Counted from the stretch's first letter, positions 46,474 through 56,298 are shown. The stretch: DNA of 64,000 nucleotides from Rhipidocladum racemiflorum (GCA_036346355.1 CM070577.1:45766309-45830308), one strand, 5' to 3'. Numbers and translations are program-made. The notes: generated from the letters alone by a model not told the origin.

Positions 46474-47097
46474 GCAAGTGTGTTGTAATGGATTGCGATT
46501 TGTATGTTGCTTGTTGAGAATAGATGAAATTGACTACATGATATATGATCACTTGCCATGCTTTAATGATTACCAATGATATGATGAGCATGTTTATTAT
46601 GTTATGATGCCATGTGTTAATGTACGAGTTAAATATGTTGTTGGCATAATTGCATACATGGCATGATACATGGCCCGGGCGGTGAGAAAGTCATAACTAG
46701 TCTGGGGAAGGCTGGTGAGAAAGTTATGACTAATCCGGAGAGCCATTGAGTAAGTCCTACATCATGATTCCATCCACGTGGTGTTTGGAAGCGAGGAGTA
46801 GGCACCCTCCATCTTCGGGATGGAAGGGGGGAGAGGGTGCACACCGACGGGTGTGTACTCAACCATACCGATATGAGTTTCCAGGAGATATGTGCATCGC
46901 ATTGCATGACATTGCATTGCATAATATGAGGATGATTTATGATGATGTCAATGATATGCTTACACTATGAATATGAGATGTGTATGATGTTGTATGTGAA
47001 AAGTGGTGATGAAGGTATTGGAATGTATTTCCTTGTTCCATTGCAATATACTTGCTGAGTGATGAACTCACGCTTGTGTTTATGTTGTTTTTCTTAG
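46474..47097 (+). promoter_or_regulatory. Putative intron 2 inside the B LTR (GC-AG type)
   Basis: TTGAG|GCAAGTG at the left fits a GC donor, and TGTTTTTCTTAG|GTACC at the right has a pyrimidine tract and AG. The ~56-bp piece between intron 1 and intron 2 (46418-46473) would be a small exon. AG|GCAAGT is kept in the B, H and C LTRs, and weakly in A and D. Confidence 0.45.
46837..46858 (+). repeat. Conserved LTR stem-loop
   Basis: Arms GTGCACACC and GGTGTGTAC around loop GACG, with one G-T pair. Directly followed by CATACCGATATG, a one-base variant of the CATACCGGTATG palindrome. Confidence 0.8.
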
Positions 47098-47513
47098 GTA
47101 CCATGAATCCGACATGCGTGGAAGGGAGATAGTCACACGTCATCACTTAGCATCACCCATTTAAACAATGACATGATAATGAAAGTATTGCCATGAAACT
47201 TGGAGTATTGCTTAACCGTGTGCTCGGTCTTATTATTTGATTCGTTTAGCTCATGAAGTGGTTGAATGCTTTATCCTGGACTTATATTGTTGCTATGTCA
47301 TATGTTATTGCTGTTTTAGATGCTTTCCATTATGATATAACTTGTGATACTGTTGTTGCTCCTTCAATTCATGTTAAAACAAAGGAGATGCTGCCAAAAT
47401 CTCGGTTTTTAGCATGTGCGCCTTTGCTGGAATTTTTGTTTAATTGTGGTATTTAGATGTTGTTTAGCTTATGTTTGGTAGCATTCAGGCATATTAAATG
47501 CCGGGGTGTTACA

Positions 47514-47834
47514 GAAGGGAGAGGAGGGGGCGCACCAAGGGAAGAGGGGGCCGGCGGCTTGGGGGAGGGAAAAGGAGGGTGGGGCGCATGAGAGGGAGGG
47601 GTGGCGAGGGTTAGGCAGTTTTGCTGCCCAAAAAAGGCCCAACCCCCCCCCCCCCCACAGAAGGCCCAAGTTCTCCCGAAAAGCCCAAAAACCAGTCCCC
47701 CCAAGGCCCAAACTCCCCCGGAGAGGTCCAAACTTCCCCCGGAGAGGCCCGAACACCCGGAAACGGCCCAAAAGCACGATATAAGGTCGTAACGAAAAGA
47801 CGTAATCTATAAAGTCGCATTTTGAGGTACCACA
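47514..47834 (-). mobile_element. H element 5' LTR (right), last part
   Basis: Continues 26399 after the B insertion; the first five bases (47514-47518, GAAGG) are the B target duplication. It matches 24471-24782 and ends GAGGTACCACA. CACGC follows, pairing with 22591-22595. Confidence 0.9.
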
Positions 47835-47839
47835 CACGC

Positions 47840-49909
47840 ACTCCCAGAAATTCATACAATCAATTGAATCCGTAAGCTTTTAAAACAAGGTTCGACTCGA
47901 ATCCCACCATTTCTCGCATTCCTACTCTCAGCCATTATGGATTCCCTATTCATCAAATCCTGAGAAGTCCAACACTGTTGGACATAAGTTACAACATCCA
48001 ATCTTTGATTAATCACTCCCAAATATTCATATAACCATCACTGGTCATATGATCATTAAACCCTAACCATGTCTATCTTATGACAATCAACAGGGAGAAC
48101 CACGTTCTCACTTCTTCAACACAAATAACTTATCAGCTAACTTCAATCATAAGACGCGGGTCATCGTTTTCTTTTGGTCTACCAACCAATTATGACTCAT
48201 CATTCAAACAAATGTTTATCCCAAGCTTAAAGCACATCTCTTCACATTTATTCTGGTGTAATCAACAAATACCTTTTGTATAATCCCTCAGTTACATATT
48301 CCACATCCCTAGTTCATTCCACCAATAATTAATCTTAACCACGCAAAACGATCTCCACTAGACACCCTTCATTATTACAGATCCTAGACAGACATTTTTC
48401 TAGGACAAACTCAACCTTTCATACGATCATTCCATATCCCTATTCTTTGGTTGCACATCGATCAAGTCATTTTGTCGATTCACAATTTAATTGACCATCA
48501 ACAACATCAACCGTCAACCCTCATGTCCTTACACCATCACCTTGCTATAAAAATTCCTTGATCAGAAGATTCTAGACCTTCTCAATCGGGATTCATACTA
48601 CAGTTCTCGAACTTCAAATTAATTCCAAGACTCACCACACTTTGCATAACTCTAATCAACTTTCACTTTAGATCATTTACCATCTCGATTAATCATATCT
48701 ACCACACAATAAATTAGGTGGTCTTTAACCAACCAACAAATCCACTTTAACAGAGTCAGTAACCCACATCAACTGGAAACTCTAACTACTCATCATACTC
48801 TTAACGTCTTAAACATCCTCGTGGATCACATACCCAACCTTTAAGGAAATCACAGCTCTTACGCATGAATGAACACTGATAAGCAGTTTCTTCTTTCCAG
48901 AAGAAAACCCAAACAGAAATTGCAAGAGAGCTCTACTCTCAAATTGCCAAACTCTGGTAGCAAAAGCTCTTCCAATTAAACACCAAACTCCAAACTTCCA
49001 CAAAAGAAGAGGGTTTTCAAAGATGACCTCCCAAACAAGTAGAACAATGAGATCGGAAGCCCCTTACTCTTACAAAGTCGCATAACTTCAGCCCTGACAA
49101 CCAGGTCCAGCACAACACCACAATAACTCTTTTAACCTTGGAGAAAGACAAACACAAGAGTAAATCGAAAGCTTTCTTCATAAATCAACCAACCAAACTG
49201 GGCGTCAAAGCTGAAATGGCAACCAAAAGAGGCGCAACACTAAACTCTTCTTCTTTATCTTCAACTAAAGAAGGCAAAACCAAAAACCACCGAAAGAACA
49301 ATCAGCAAATACACAATACCAAACACTTTTCCTTTGATTCCATCCAAGTAAGACCAAGGAAACCAACCCAACCGATCATCAGAACGGTAAAATAATTCCA
49401 AAAGGATCCACCATCAACTCTTCTATTTGACTCCAATCAACTACCCGATCAATGACAGAAAGGGTAAGCACTCTCCCGCACGGGAGGTTATTGGTCCTTC
49501 GGTGATGGCTCTAACCGGCCACACTGATAAACCACACAACTTTACTATGAACATAAGAAGGTGACCGAAACCCTTAGGCACGACAACCTCACTTCATCAC
49601 CAATTACTCATTTAGCTCTTACAAAATAATAACAATAGACATCATGCATGAACAAATTAGCATTCAACATCAAAGCTTAAATACAACATTTAAGCGTAAA
49701 GCAACGATACCCCGTACCCTTTCCTGCTGTGCATCAGAGTGTGTCAAGTTTTCAATTAGTTAGCCACTCTATTCCAGATTTTAAGGTTATTGCCCTAAGG
49801 CCAAATTTTAAAGAGTAGATCCCTATGCCATGATTCTACTTTTCCAAGTCAATATTTTAGTTTACTCTAGAGTAATTTCCTACATTTACATTCCACGGAC
49901 CTAAAGCCC
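47840..49909 (-). mobile_element. C element internal region, 5' part (noncoding)
   Basis: Continues the C internal region after the H insertion. Read in reverse it matches the D internal region at 12200-13100 (for example the GAGCTCTCTTG..TTTCTGTTTGGGTTTT block near 48900-48940 against 12850-12900). No coding domain. It ends at the PBS. Confidence 0.82.
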
Positions 49910-49921
49910 GCTCTGATACCA
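49910..49921 (-). other. Primer-binding site of C element, initiator-Met type
   Basis: Minus strand TGGTATCAGAGC, two bases from the 5' LTR edge, followed by CGGGCTTTAGG as in B. Confidence 0.92.
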
Positions 49922-49923
49922 AC

Positions 49924-52478
49924 TTTAACACCCCGGCACCCATGTGCCCTAAATGTTACACCCTCAAGCAAAGCAGCAAGAAGACACGAGAGAAAACATT
50001 AAACTACCTAAACATCCTAATAGGTTGCTGAACTAATTAAAAAAATTTCGGCATAACCTTCCCTAATACTTGGACATCCACTCAGCAGACAAAAAGACAA
50101 TACAATGTAATGACAACATCAAGTAAGAACAAGATAGGGTCATGGCATCAACCAACCATCATGACCCAAATAAGCATAAGCAAATTAAGCATAAATTCAA
50201 GAGAAACAACAACATTCAAAGGGTAACCATGGCACCATTTAAGGGGGAGATACAAGTACCAACATCACAATTCAGGGATTTAAAACATTAGGACAATATG
50301 ACATCATCATCTACTTGCAATCTAACTACTCAAAAGCAAGTTCCTACCACTTGCACATAACCAAAAGTGTAGTCATTGCACAAATCTAACAATGTTATGA
50401 TTTTGTGAGTGAAGCGCTATCCCCACTCCCAAAATGCCGCTCTTGAGGTACCTAAAAATAAAAAAACAAACAACAAGCGTGAGTTCATCACTCAGCAAAG
50501 TATAAAGTGAAAGGGCAAATAGCAAGATAGTTAAATTTGCATCCGTACAATAAACAATTTAAACATGCAAGTAATGAACTTAACAACTCAACATTTTAAC
50601 TTAACTCATACACCGCTTTCTCACAAAGCCTTTGATATGCACATGCATGCCTTTTTATGGAGCTCATACCGGTATTGCCGAGTGCACATTCGTCGGTGTG
50701 CACCCTCATCCCCTCCATCCCATGGAGGGTGCCTACGCTTATTAACTCGCTCCCATACTCTATCGGTATGGGACTACGAGGTAGGTCTTGTGTTCACTAT
50801 GTGTGAACAGATAGGCCCGCATCAAAATGGGACACCTCTTCCTTTATGAATGCACAAATGCAATTAACATAAATACATTGAATCAATTTAACTTACTCAT
50901 TGCATCCTTTTAAACATACTCATTCAAGTTAAACATCCTCATTCAATCCCAAATTAGAAAGCGAAAGAAGAGGTGACAACCTGCCTTAAGCCGGGAATGG
51001 TACTTCACACTTGCCTCTACCCGCGAGGAGCGGGGTGACGCGAGGAGGAAGCCGCACCCAAGGCTAATCCACCTGAAAAGGAATCACATTGCATTTCTCA
51101 CACTCCAGGCTCAACAATTTTCAACATCGCAAAGCGCTTCTACACTCTAAACCCAACCAATAAACCCAAACTCAACCAAACTTAGACGCAGTTTGGACAA
51201 CATTCACCAAAACGATCACAACATCCAAATGGCTAGACCAAAATTCGCATTCCTATACTCTAAAAGATCACAAGAGGATAACCTAGGATTATCACAAAGC
51301 CATTCAAGTTTGACTTGTCTCAAACAATCCCAGAATTGAAATGGACACAAGCTACAAGCATAAGTATCATTTCTGGACAGCAAGCACTAAAAAATAGCAT
51401 AACTTCTAATTGGCTATGTCAAAGTTCATGTTCTTGGACTCTAAATGACCATAAGAGACCAATCTATTGTTACCCACAGCCCCACAAACAGGAACTGAAG
51501 TTAAAGCCTCCAAATTGCCCTCTAAACCTCAAACCAAACTTTGACTGTACAGAAATTCCCAATTTCAAGACAACAACTTTGAATAAACATAAATTTTAAT
51601 TATATGGTCTAAATCATGTAAACAAATACATTTTATTAAACTATAGGAAATTTCCTACCTTTCTCTAGGCCAATGGAAGAGCTCATTCGGCCTGTAGCTA
51701 GCTCGAAATCTCAGTTAAATTTTTCAGCTCCACTAACAACTCAAATTGGACAGCAGACACTAAGATTGGCATAACTTTTAATTGGCTTAATGGATTTTTG
51801 AGTTCTTGTACTCCAATTAATGGGGAAAGGAATATCTACAACATCACCTACAGCCGACTGTGCATTAGACCTCTCTAACTACCTCAAAAACGAGCTACAA
51901 AAACATCTGCAAATCTGTTCGAAAACAGATTCTAGAGTTTCCCTCCAAAACTAGTTTTCCCTCTAAAAGAACTAGCCCTAGAGCCCTAGAGCCCTAGAAC
52001 CACCTCTAACCTGGCTAGGGACTCCAGATCTAAGCTCACAACGAAGATCTAAGGGTTTGCTTCACTCACCAAGAGGAGGAGATGGTGAGAGTTGCTGTTG
52101 CCGGCTGGAAGGGGAGGCGCCAGCTAGGAGGGGCAGGAGAAGGCGCCGCCGGCCATGGAGGTGGGGGAGCTCCTTACTGCAGTTGGGGAGGAGGAGAAGA
52201 ACCCTAGGAGCTTGGTGCTGCTGCCCCACAAGCCAAAGAGTAGGAGGAGCCAAGGTAAAAAGAGGAGGGGGCTGTCGGCTTGGCTGCTTATCCGAAAAAG
52301 AGAGGGAGGGAGAGAGAGAAAAGTGGGGGGGCAAATTAGGTGAAGTGGGGGAAAAAGAATTGCTAGGAGCTTGCCTCTCACCACAAATGATTGACTACTC
52401 CATAGAACAGTCGGTGATCCTCTGAATTCCCCGATGAGCGAGCTCTAAAACTTGGAAACAACATTAAGTGTTATTACA
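49924..52478 (-). mobile_element. C element 5' LTR (right)
   Basis: 2555 bp. The PBS-side edge reads TTTAACACCCCGG where TGTAACACCCC is expected, one G to T change in the terminal dinucleotide. The outer edge is GTGTTATTACA (52478). It contains the ~65 bp missing from the left LTR. Stem-loop at 50682-50703 with two mismatches, and GTGTTCAC-TATGT-GTGAACAG near 50788. The flank is TGTTC. Confidence 0.88.
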
Positions 52479-53081
52479 TGTTCTTTTTTATTTGTTTATT
52501 GTATTTGCTTCACTAGTGTAACAATTAATTAATCATTTTAGAATTAATTTGGTTTAGTGATGAGCAGCAAAGTTATTGAATCTTATTCAATAGTTTTAGA
52601 ATTTTTTGTTGATTGATGTACTACAAAATTGTGAAGTTTGAATGGACAGTTTCTGAAAAAAAATTTGGTTGATCGATGTGCTGCAAAATTGGGCAATTTG
52701 AATCGACTTTTTCAAATTTTTCTAGCTCATTGATGTACTGCAAAATTGGGGAATTTTAATCGACATTTCTCAATTTTTTTGATTCAGTGATTTATTGTAA
52801 ATTGTGGAATTTTAGTTGGTAGTTATTGCTTTTTTGTTGAGTGTTCTACTCCAAAAATTGTGTAATTATAATCAAATCGATGTACACATGGTAAACATGA
52901 AGATGCACAAACAGCGTACAAAATGAGAGAAGATAGATGATGCATATGGAACCGTTGCATTGCATGACATAGAAAACAAGTAAATATACGTGGCACATAC
53001 AATTCGATTCATTACCTGTGTTAACCTTCGTTCTTGTACGGCAAAATGGAGACATGGACGAACGATGAACGGAAAGTACAA
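52479..53081. other. AT-rich low-copy DNA with degenerate tandem repeat
   Basis: No gene is visible. Bases ~52605-52870 hold about four diverged copies of a ~65-bp unit built on GATGTACTGCAAAATTG, then GAATTTTAATCGAC, then TCAATTTTT. The rest is AT-rich without clear structure. Confidence 0.6.
52605..52870. repeat. Degenerate ~65-bp tandem repeat, about four copies
   Basis: Repeats start near 52610, 52670, 52730 and 52785. Each carries a variant of TGATGTACTGCAAAATTG and a T-rich tail. The copies differ at many positions, so the array is old. Confidence 0.65.
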
Positions 53082-53745
53082 CTACGATATATGTGTGCCT
53101 TTTGGAATTGTAAAGAAGTCATGCTGCCTGGCATAGACCTTATACAAAGGATCCATCGGTGACTTCCCCTTTGATCTAGCGAGGCTGTTGGCCTTAGCTT
53201 TCTTCCAATTAGGCCCGTACATACACACCCAATAATAGTCTTCCTCGATGATCTTTGGCTCCTCCTGGAAATGAGCCGCCTGAGCTTGCTCCTTCAGTTT
53301 CTTTTCTTGTTCCTGACGCTCATACAGGGGGCTTCCAGAAGTATGCATCTTCTAGGCAGTATGGCGGGTGTTTTGATTTCTCTTTCGTAGTCTTAGGTGA
53401 AGGTTTCCACCGGGTGTAACCCTTGGGTGCAACTGCATAGTGCAGATACAATTTGTGCTCGAATTATGCCATATCGTACTTGTCGGGGCCATCGATCTAT
53501 TGGAAGAAGTAGCAACTATCATCTTGCTAGTGTCATGCGTGGACAAAGTATGAAAAATGCATTATGGAATGTACATGCATATCATTAACCACATACCCCT
53601 TCGTTGTTGCACGTGGAGTGTGCCCAGCCAGCGGTGTCGGAATGTCTGGACTGCATTATCCACACTGGAGCACCGAATTCGCATTTTGGGCGGAGAAACT
53701 CCGGTGGCACAAGTGCATCCTTGCAAGAAACATTCAGGTGGATTT
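53082..53745 (-). pseudogene. Decayed GRF-type zinc-finger-like gene fragment 1
   Basis: On the minus strand a Cys-rich piece near 53600-53725 reads KCEFGAPVWIMQSRHSDTAG and then HSTCNN, in the style of plant GRF-type zinc fingers (C-x-G-x...C). After an intron-like gap, IDGPDKYDMA (~53480) and LHYAVAPKGYTRWKPSPKTT (~53420) follow, then an 88-residue open frame 53082-53348 rich in Glu/Lys. In-frame stops and a frame break near 53325 show decay. QWIDGP-type strings follow such fingers in grass proteins. The assignment is by memory of family style only. Confidence 0.5.
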
Positions 53746-53899
53746 TCTCATCCTTCGCAAGCCATTTCTACTTACAAAGAATCACTCCATAGTAAGACAT
53801 TGTGAACCCGCCGGTGAAGGGGTCTGTGATGGTGGTTCTCTGGGAAGTGGTGTTCATGTGTGGGGGTTGACTTGTCGTAATGTGGAATGTATAGCAAGT

Positions 53900-54265
53900 T
53901 TTCGGTGGTAGCGTGTTGTCGAAGTGGCCTGAGAAAGCTACTGCCCATGAGTTGTTAAATCGGTCTGACAAGGTACATGGCAGTGTATTGTCAATTTGGT
54001 CTAAAAAAGCAGCTGCTAGTGTATTGTCAAATTGAGTTGATAAAGAAGTAGATAGTGTGTTGTCGCTTTACTATGAGAAAGCTGCTGGTGCGTGTTGTCC
54101 AATCGATAGGACACAACTGTTGTTTGTGTGTTGTCAAATCACACTAAAAAAAGCTAATATGTCGTAGTTAAGAAAGCAACTACCAGTGTGTTATCAAATC
54201 AGGCTGACGAAACTGCTGACAGCGTGTTGTCAAATCGCACTGAAAAAGCTGATATGTTGTACTTA
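53900..54265. repeat. Degenerate tandem repeat, ~40-50-bp unit
   Basis: Seven or eight diverged copies of GTGTGTTGTCAAATCGCAC followed by TGAAAAAGCTG occur between 53908 and 54260, with spacing varying from about 35 to 60 bp. No coding frame runs through the array. Confidence 0.65.
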
Positions 54266-54451
54266 CAAAAATACATAAATAATGTATGTGTTAACAAAAG
54301 TTGACAAAAATTCGAGAGGGAAGTTCTGTAAGTAGGAAATAACAAGGAGAAATTAATAAGAAAAACTTCATAGAAGTGACATTTAATATTGGTAGAAACG
54401 GAATAAAGGTGGGGAGTACATGGCTCGTATGAAACAAAATGGCATAGCATG

Positions 54452-54547
54452 ATAAACATCAACTGGATACATTATTTCTTACACCACCAGAAATGGTGTA
54501 GATAAACATCAACTGGATACATAATTCTTACACCACTAGAAATGGCA
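54452..54547. repeat. Tandem duplication of ~49 bp
   Basis: GATAAACATCAACTGGATAC, then ATTATTTCTTACACCACC, then AGAAATGG is repeated at once with three or four differences (copies at about 54451-54495 and 54500-54544). Confidence 0.85.
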
Positions 54548-55128
54548 TCCATGAGCAACGTAGTCTCCTTTGCAGGAAATGAACTAGTTCAGAATTATAG
54601 CATAAATTACAACAAAGATACCCACACACAATCTTCTCTAACCACTTGATATGATCTAAAATGCACTCCATCTTAAACATCAGCATGTTAAGTCTCTGCT
54701 CGAGCATATGGTCCATCATCTGCTCCAACCCAGGCTGCATCCTCTATGGTACTGTGCTACCAGGATGCTCCATCGATGTATACATGGTATCTGCCCACTG
54801 GAAATATTGGCATTCTGCAGCCTATCCATGGTGTCTGCCCACTTGAAATATTGGCGTCCTGCAGTCTACGTGATGATGTGAATATGCTTTGAGGCCGTGG
54901 AAAGAAAGAAGATCTCTCAAAAATAGATAACTCGAATAGGAAAATAATCATCAAAACTAGAAGAAATCAAACAACATTTTCACTTACAGAGGAAAAAGGG
55001 CATTTGTAAAATACCCAACCATTATTTCCCTGAGTGTTAGCATAGAATACATTATCTTGCACATGGCAATTAGGGCCATGTGCAAGTGCAAGGGCCCTCC
55101 GATTCACTGAGCTCGATGTTTGAGGCAT
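54528..55128 (-). pseudogene. Decayed GRF-type zinc-finger-like gene fragment 2, two exons
   Basis: Exon 1 starts MPQTSSSVNRR at 55128 and contains GPNCHVQDNVFYANTQGNNG, then WVFYKCPF. That is the C...C/GW-F-KCP layout of a GRF-type finger. It ends at a good donor, CCTCT|GTAAGT, near 54988. On the minus strand CATAAATAG lies ~75 bp upstream of the ATG. Exon 2 (about 54528-54815) reads CQYFQWADTM, then a stop, then a helical piece LEQMMDHMLEQRLNMLMF. The start of exon 2 is duplicated in tandem. The splice phase could not be settled. The stop codon and duplication argue for a pseudogene. Confidence 0.5.
54775..54870. repeat. Tandem duplication of ~50 bp at an exon start
   Basis: CATGGTATCTGCCCACTGGA, then AATATTGGCATTCTGCAG, is repeated as CATGGTGTCTGCCCACTTGA, then AATATTGGCGTCCTGCAG. 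Both carry a minus-strand CTGCAG acceptor-like site followed by a CAATATTTC..GTGGGCAGA coding stretch. Confidence 0.8.
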
Positions 55129-55456
55129 GGCCTTCACCCAAGCGGAGAACACTGAAGTGGGATGAGGAAAAGCATATGAGGAAGCAAAGGTAGCATGGAG
55201 GACTATTTATGGAGGCAGTGGAAAGATTCAGCGGAAAAAAAGTGGCACCAACATGAGGGTGGATATGTCCAACATATAAAAGACAGAAACATGCAGGGGT
55301 AAGATAGTATTTGCATGCCCTAGTAATAGCCACTACATGTGTGACTTCTATTGTTACACATAGAAAACAAACAAATGCAATAATTATGACATGAAGATGC
55401 AAACATATTTACGATATGAAGGAGCAAATATTTTTTATGAGTCATCTTAAAATCAT

Positions 55457-55700
55457 GCAATCCTCGTGCGTTTCACACTCGAAGCATGACCATACAGCTG
55501 GTGCTTCGACTCCAATTAATGTTAGTACCGAATGTGCAAGTGCTCCAACTATTGAGAAGTGCAGAATATTGACAAATTTCATTGTCAACTTTGTGCATTT
55601 CCCAGCAGTTACAGCAACAGCACCTTCGGGATTAATATTAACTAGAGTCGAAGCACCAACCGTATGGTCACACTTCGAGTATGAAATGCACAAGGATTGC
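55457..55700. repeat. Long imperfect hairpin (foldback / MITE-like), 244 bp
   Basis: The left arm starts GCAATCCTCGTGCGTTTCAC and the right arm, read in reverse, starts GCAATCCTTGTGCATTTCAT. Pairing continues inwards through TGGTGCTTCGACTC to the centre TTGACAA-ATTTCA-TTGTCAA (around 55569-55590). Arms are ~120 bp with roughly 80 percent match by eye. Both strands are free of stops and encode near-identical peptides, purely because of the symmetry. No clear TSD is seen. It could be a MITE or a long inverted repeat making small RNAs. Confidence 0.8.
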
Positions 55701-56189
55701 TTGCTATTAGTGTGTCCGAAAGCATATAGTAATTACACATATAAAGTATGATACAACCCATACAAATGCTGGCTCCTTGAAACCTCAACCCTAATCTGGT
55801 CATCACTTTCGTGCACGACGAAGTTGGTCCTGTGAGTACGTGAACGTATCTGGTGAGTACGTACCGCTCCGCAAGTTGTACCATGTGTCCTATGTCATGA
55901 GAGGGGTCTCGTCAAGTTGGCTGGGTCCTAGCTGTTGGTCGCAAAACATGTTTTGCACCCACCAGAAGGCTGCATTGGAATGCACCATTAGTGTTGTGGA
56001 CAAAAGAGAGTGCAACAAGTAATGAAAATTATACGAAACACTTACCGATGCCAATTGCGGGGATGTGGAGTACTGTGCCTACTGGCTGAAGTCATTCCTA
56101 GAAACCTACATGCACGTACTGTTAGATCAATTATGTCTTGGTAATCACTTCAACTGCATAAAACATACCTGCCATGGCACCTACGTGCT
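55701..56189. other. Unassigned low-copy DNA
   Basis: A few short open frames on both strands and GTGAGTACGT repeats near 55834-55862, but no recognisable domain. It lies upstream of the minus-strand gene fragments and could be their old 5' flank. Confidence 0.35.
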
Positions 56190-56298
56190 TGTAACACCCC
56201 GGCACCTCACGTGCCCAAAGTGCTACCAACACCTATCCAATTTTTCACCAAAATTTTTTGCAAGATCTCGCCTGCTAAATGGACATCCACTCAGCAGG
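56190..56298 (-). mobile_element. Edge of another C-like LTR
   Basis: TGTAACACCCCGGCACC followed by TGGACATCCACTCAGCAG matches the PBS-side edge of the C LTR at 49924 and 50075, with a shortened middle. It is interrupted at 56299 by G; the left flank of G is GCAGG. The rest should lie beyond the window. Confidence 0.75.

Larger units (their letters stand above)
26400..47513 (+). mobile_element. B element, complete LARD-like non-autonomous LTR retrotransposon, TSD GAAGG
   Basis: The 5' LTR is 26400-26668 plus 39203-41167, interrupted by E. The internal region is 41168-45278 and the 3' LTR 45279-47513. GAAGG flanks both ends (26395-26399 and 47514-47518). With E removed, the LTRs are 2234 and 2235 bp, differing by only a few percent by eye. 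The internal 4.1 kb has PBS and PPT but no coding domain, so any movement must have used proteins from another element. It is the structural type copy for the A-D and H families here. Confidence 0.93.
45279..47513 (+). mobile_element. B element 3' LTR
   Basis: 2235 bp, TGTGACACTACGG to GCCGGGGTGTTACA, followed by the TSD copy GAAGG. It is the best undisturbed copy of the family LTR. It holds the GGGCC/GGGG-rich start, a C-rich tract, a conserved block ending GGGCAAAG|GTATGG (45813), the palindrome CTGTCCCG-A-CGGGACAG (46303-46319), the paired 31-bp boxes (46674-46739), and the stem-loop at 46837-46858. Confidence 0.93.
22596..47834 (-). mobile_element. H element, minus strand, internally deleted, TSD CACGC
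   Basis: Outer ends are TGTAACACCCCAGC (22596) and GAGGTACCACA (47834). The 5-bp CACGC flanks both sides (22591-22595 and 47835-47839). The left LTR is complete (22596-24782). It is followed by a PPT and only ~545 bp of internal DNA, which is fused to the middle of the right LTR at about 25327. The right LTR is then split by the B insertion (26400-47513). The PBS, the 5' internal region and about 770 bp of the right LTR are gone. Confidence 0.9.
18309..52478 (-). mobile_element. C element, minus strand, carrying a three-deep nest
   Basis: On the minus strand the order is 5' LTR (49924-52478), PBS (49910-49921), internal (49909-47840 and 22595-20794), PPT (20781-20793), 3' LTR (20780-18309). 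After removing the H insertion the internal region is about 3.9 kb and noncoding, like those of B and D. The left LTR lacks its outermost ~65 bp, so the outer TSD cannot be tested; the right flank is TGTTC. The two LTRs differ by many point changes and one block substitution near 19260/50940. By eye this is more than in the B or H pairs, as expected for the outermost, oldest member. Confidence 0.85.

Noticed and set aside
53900..54265. CRISPR-like array
   Set aside because: Repeats are diverged, spacing is irregular, and the context is plant nuclear DNA.
55416..55751. 111-codon plus-strand ORF and 83-codon minus-strand ORF as real overlapping genes
   Set aside because: They are two readings of one inverted repeat; the similarity of the peptides follows from the DNA symmetry.
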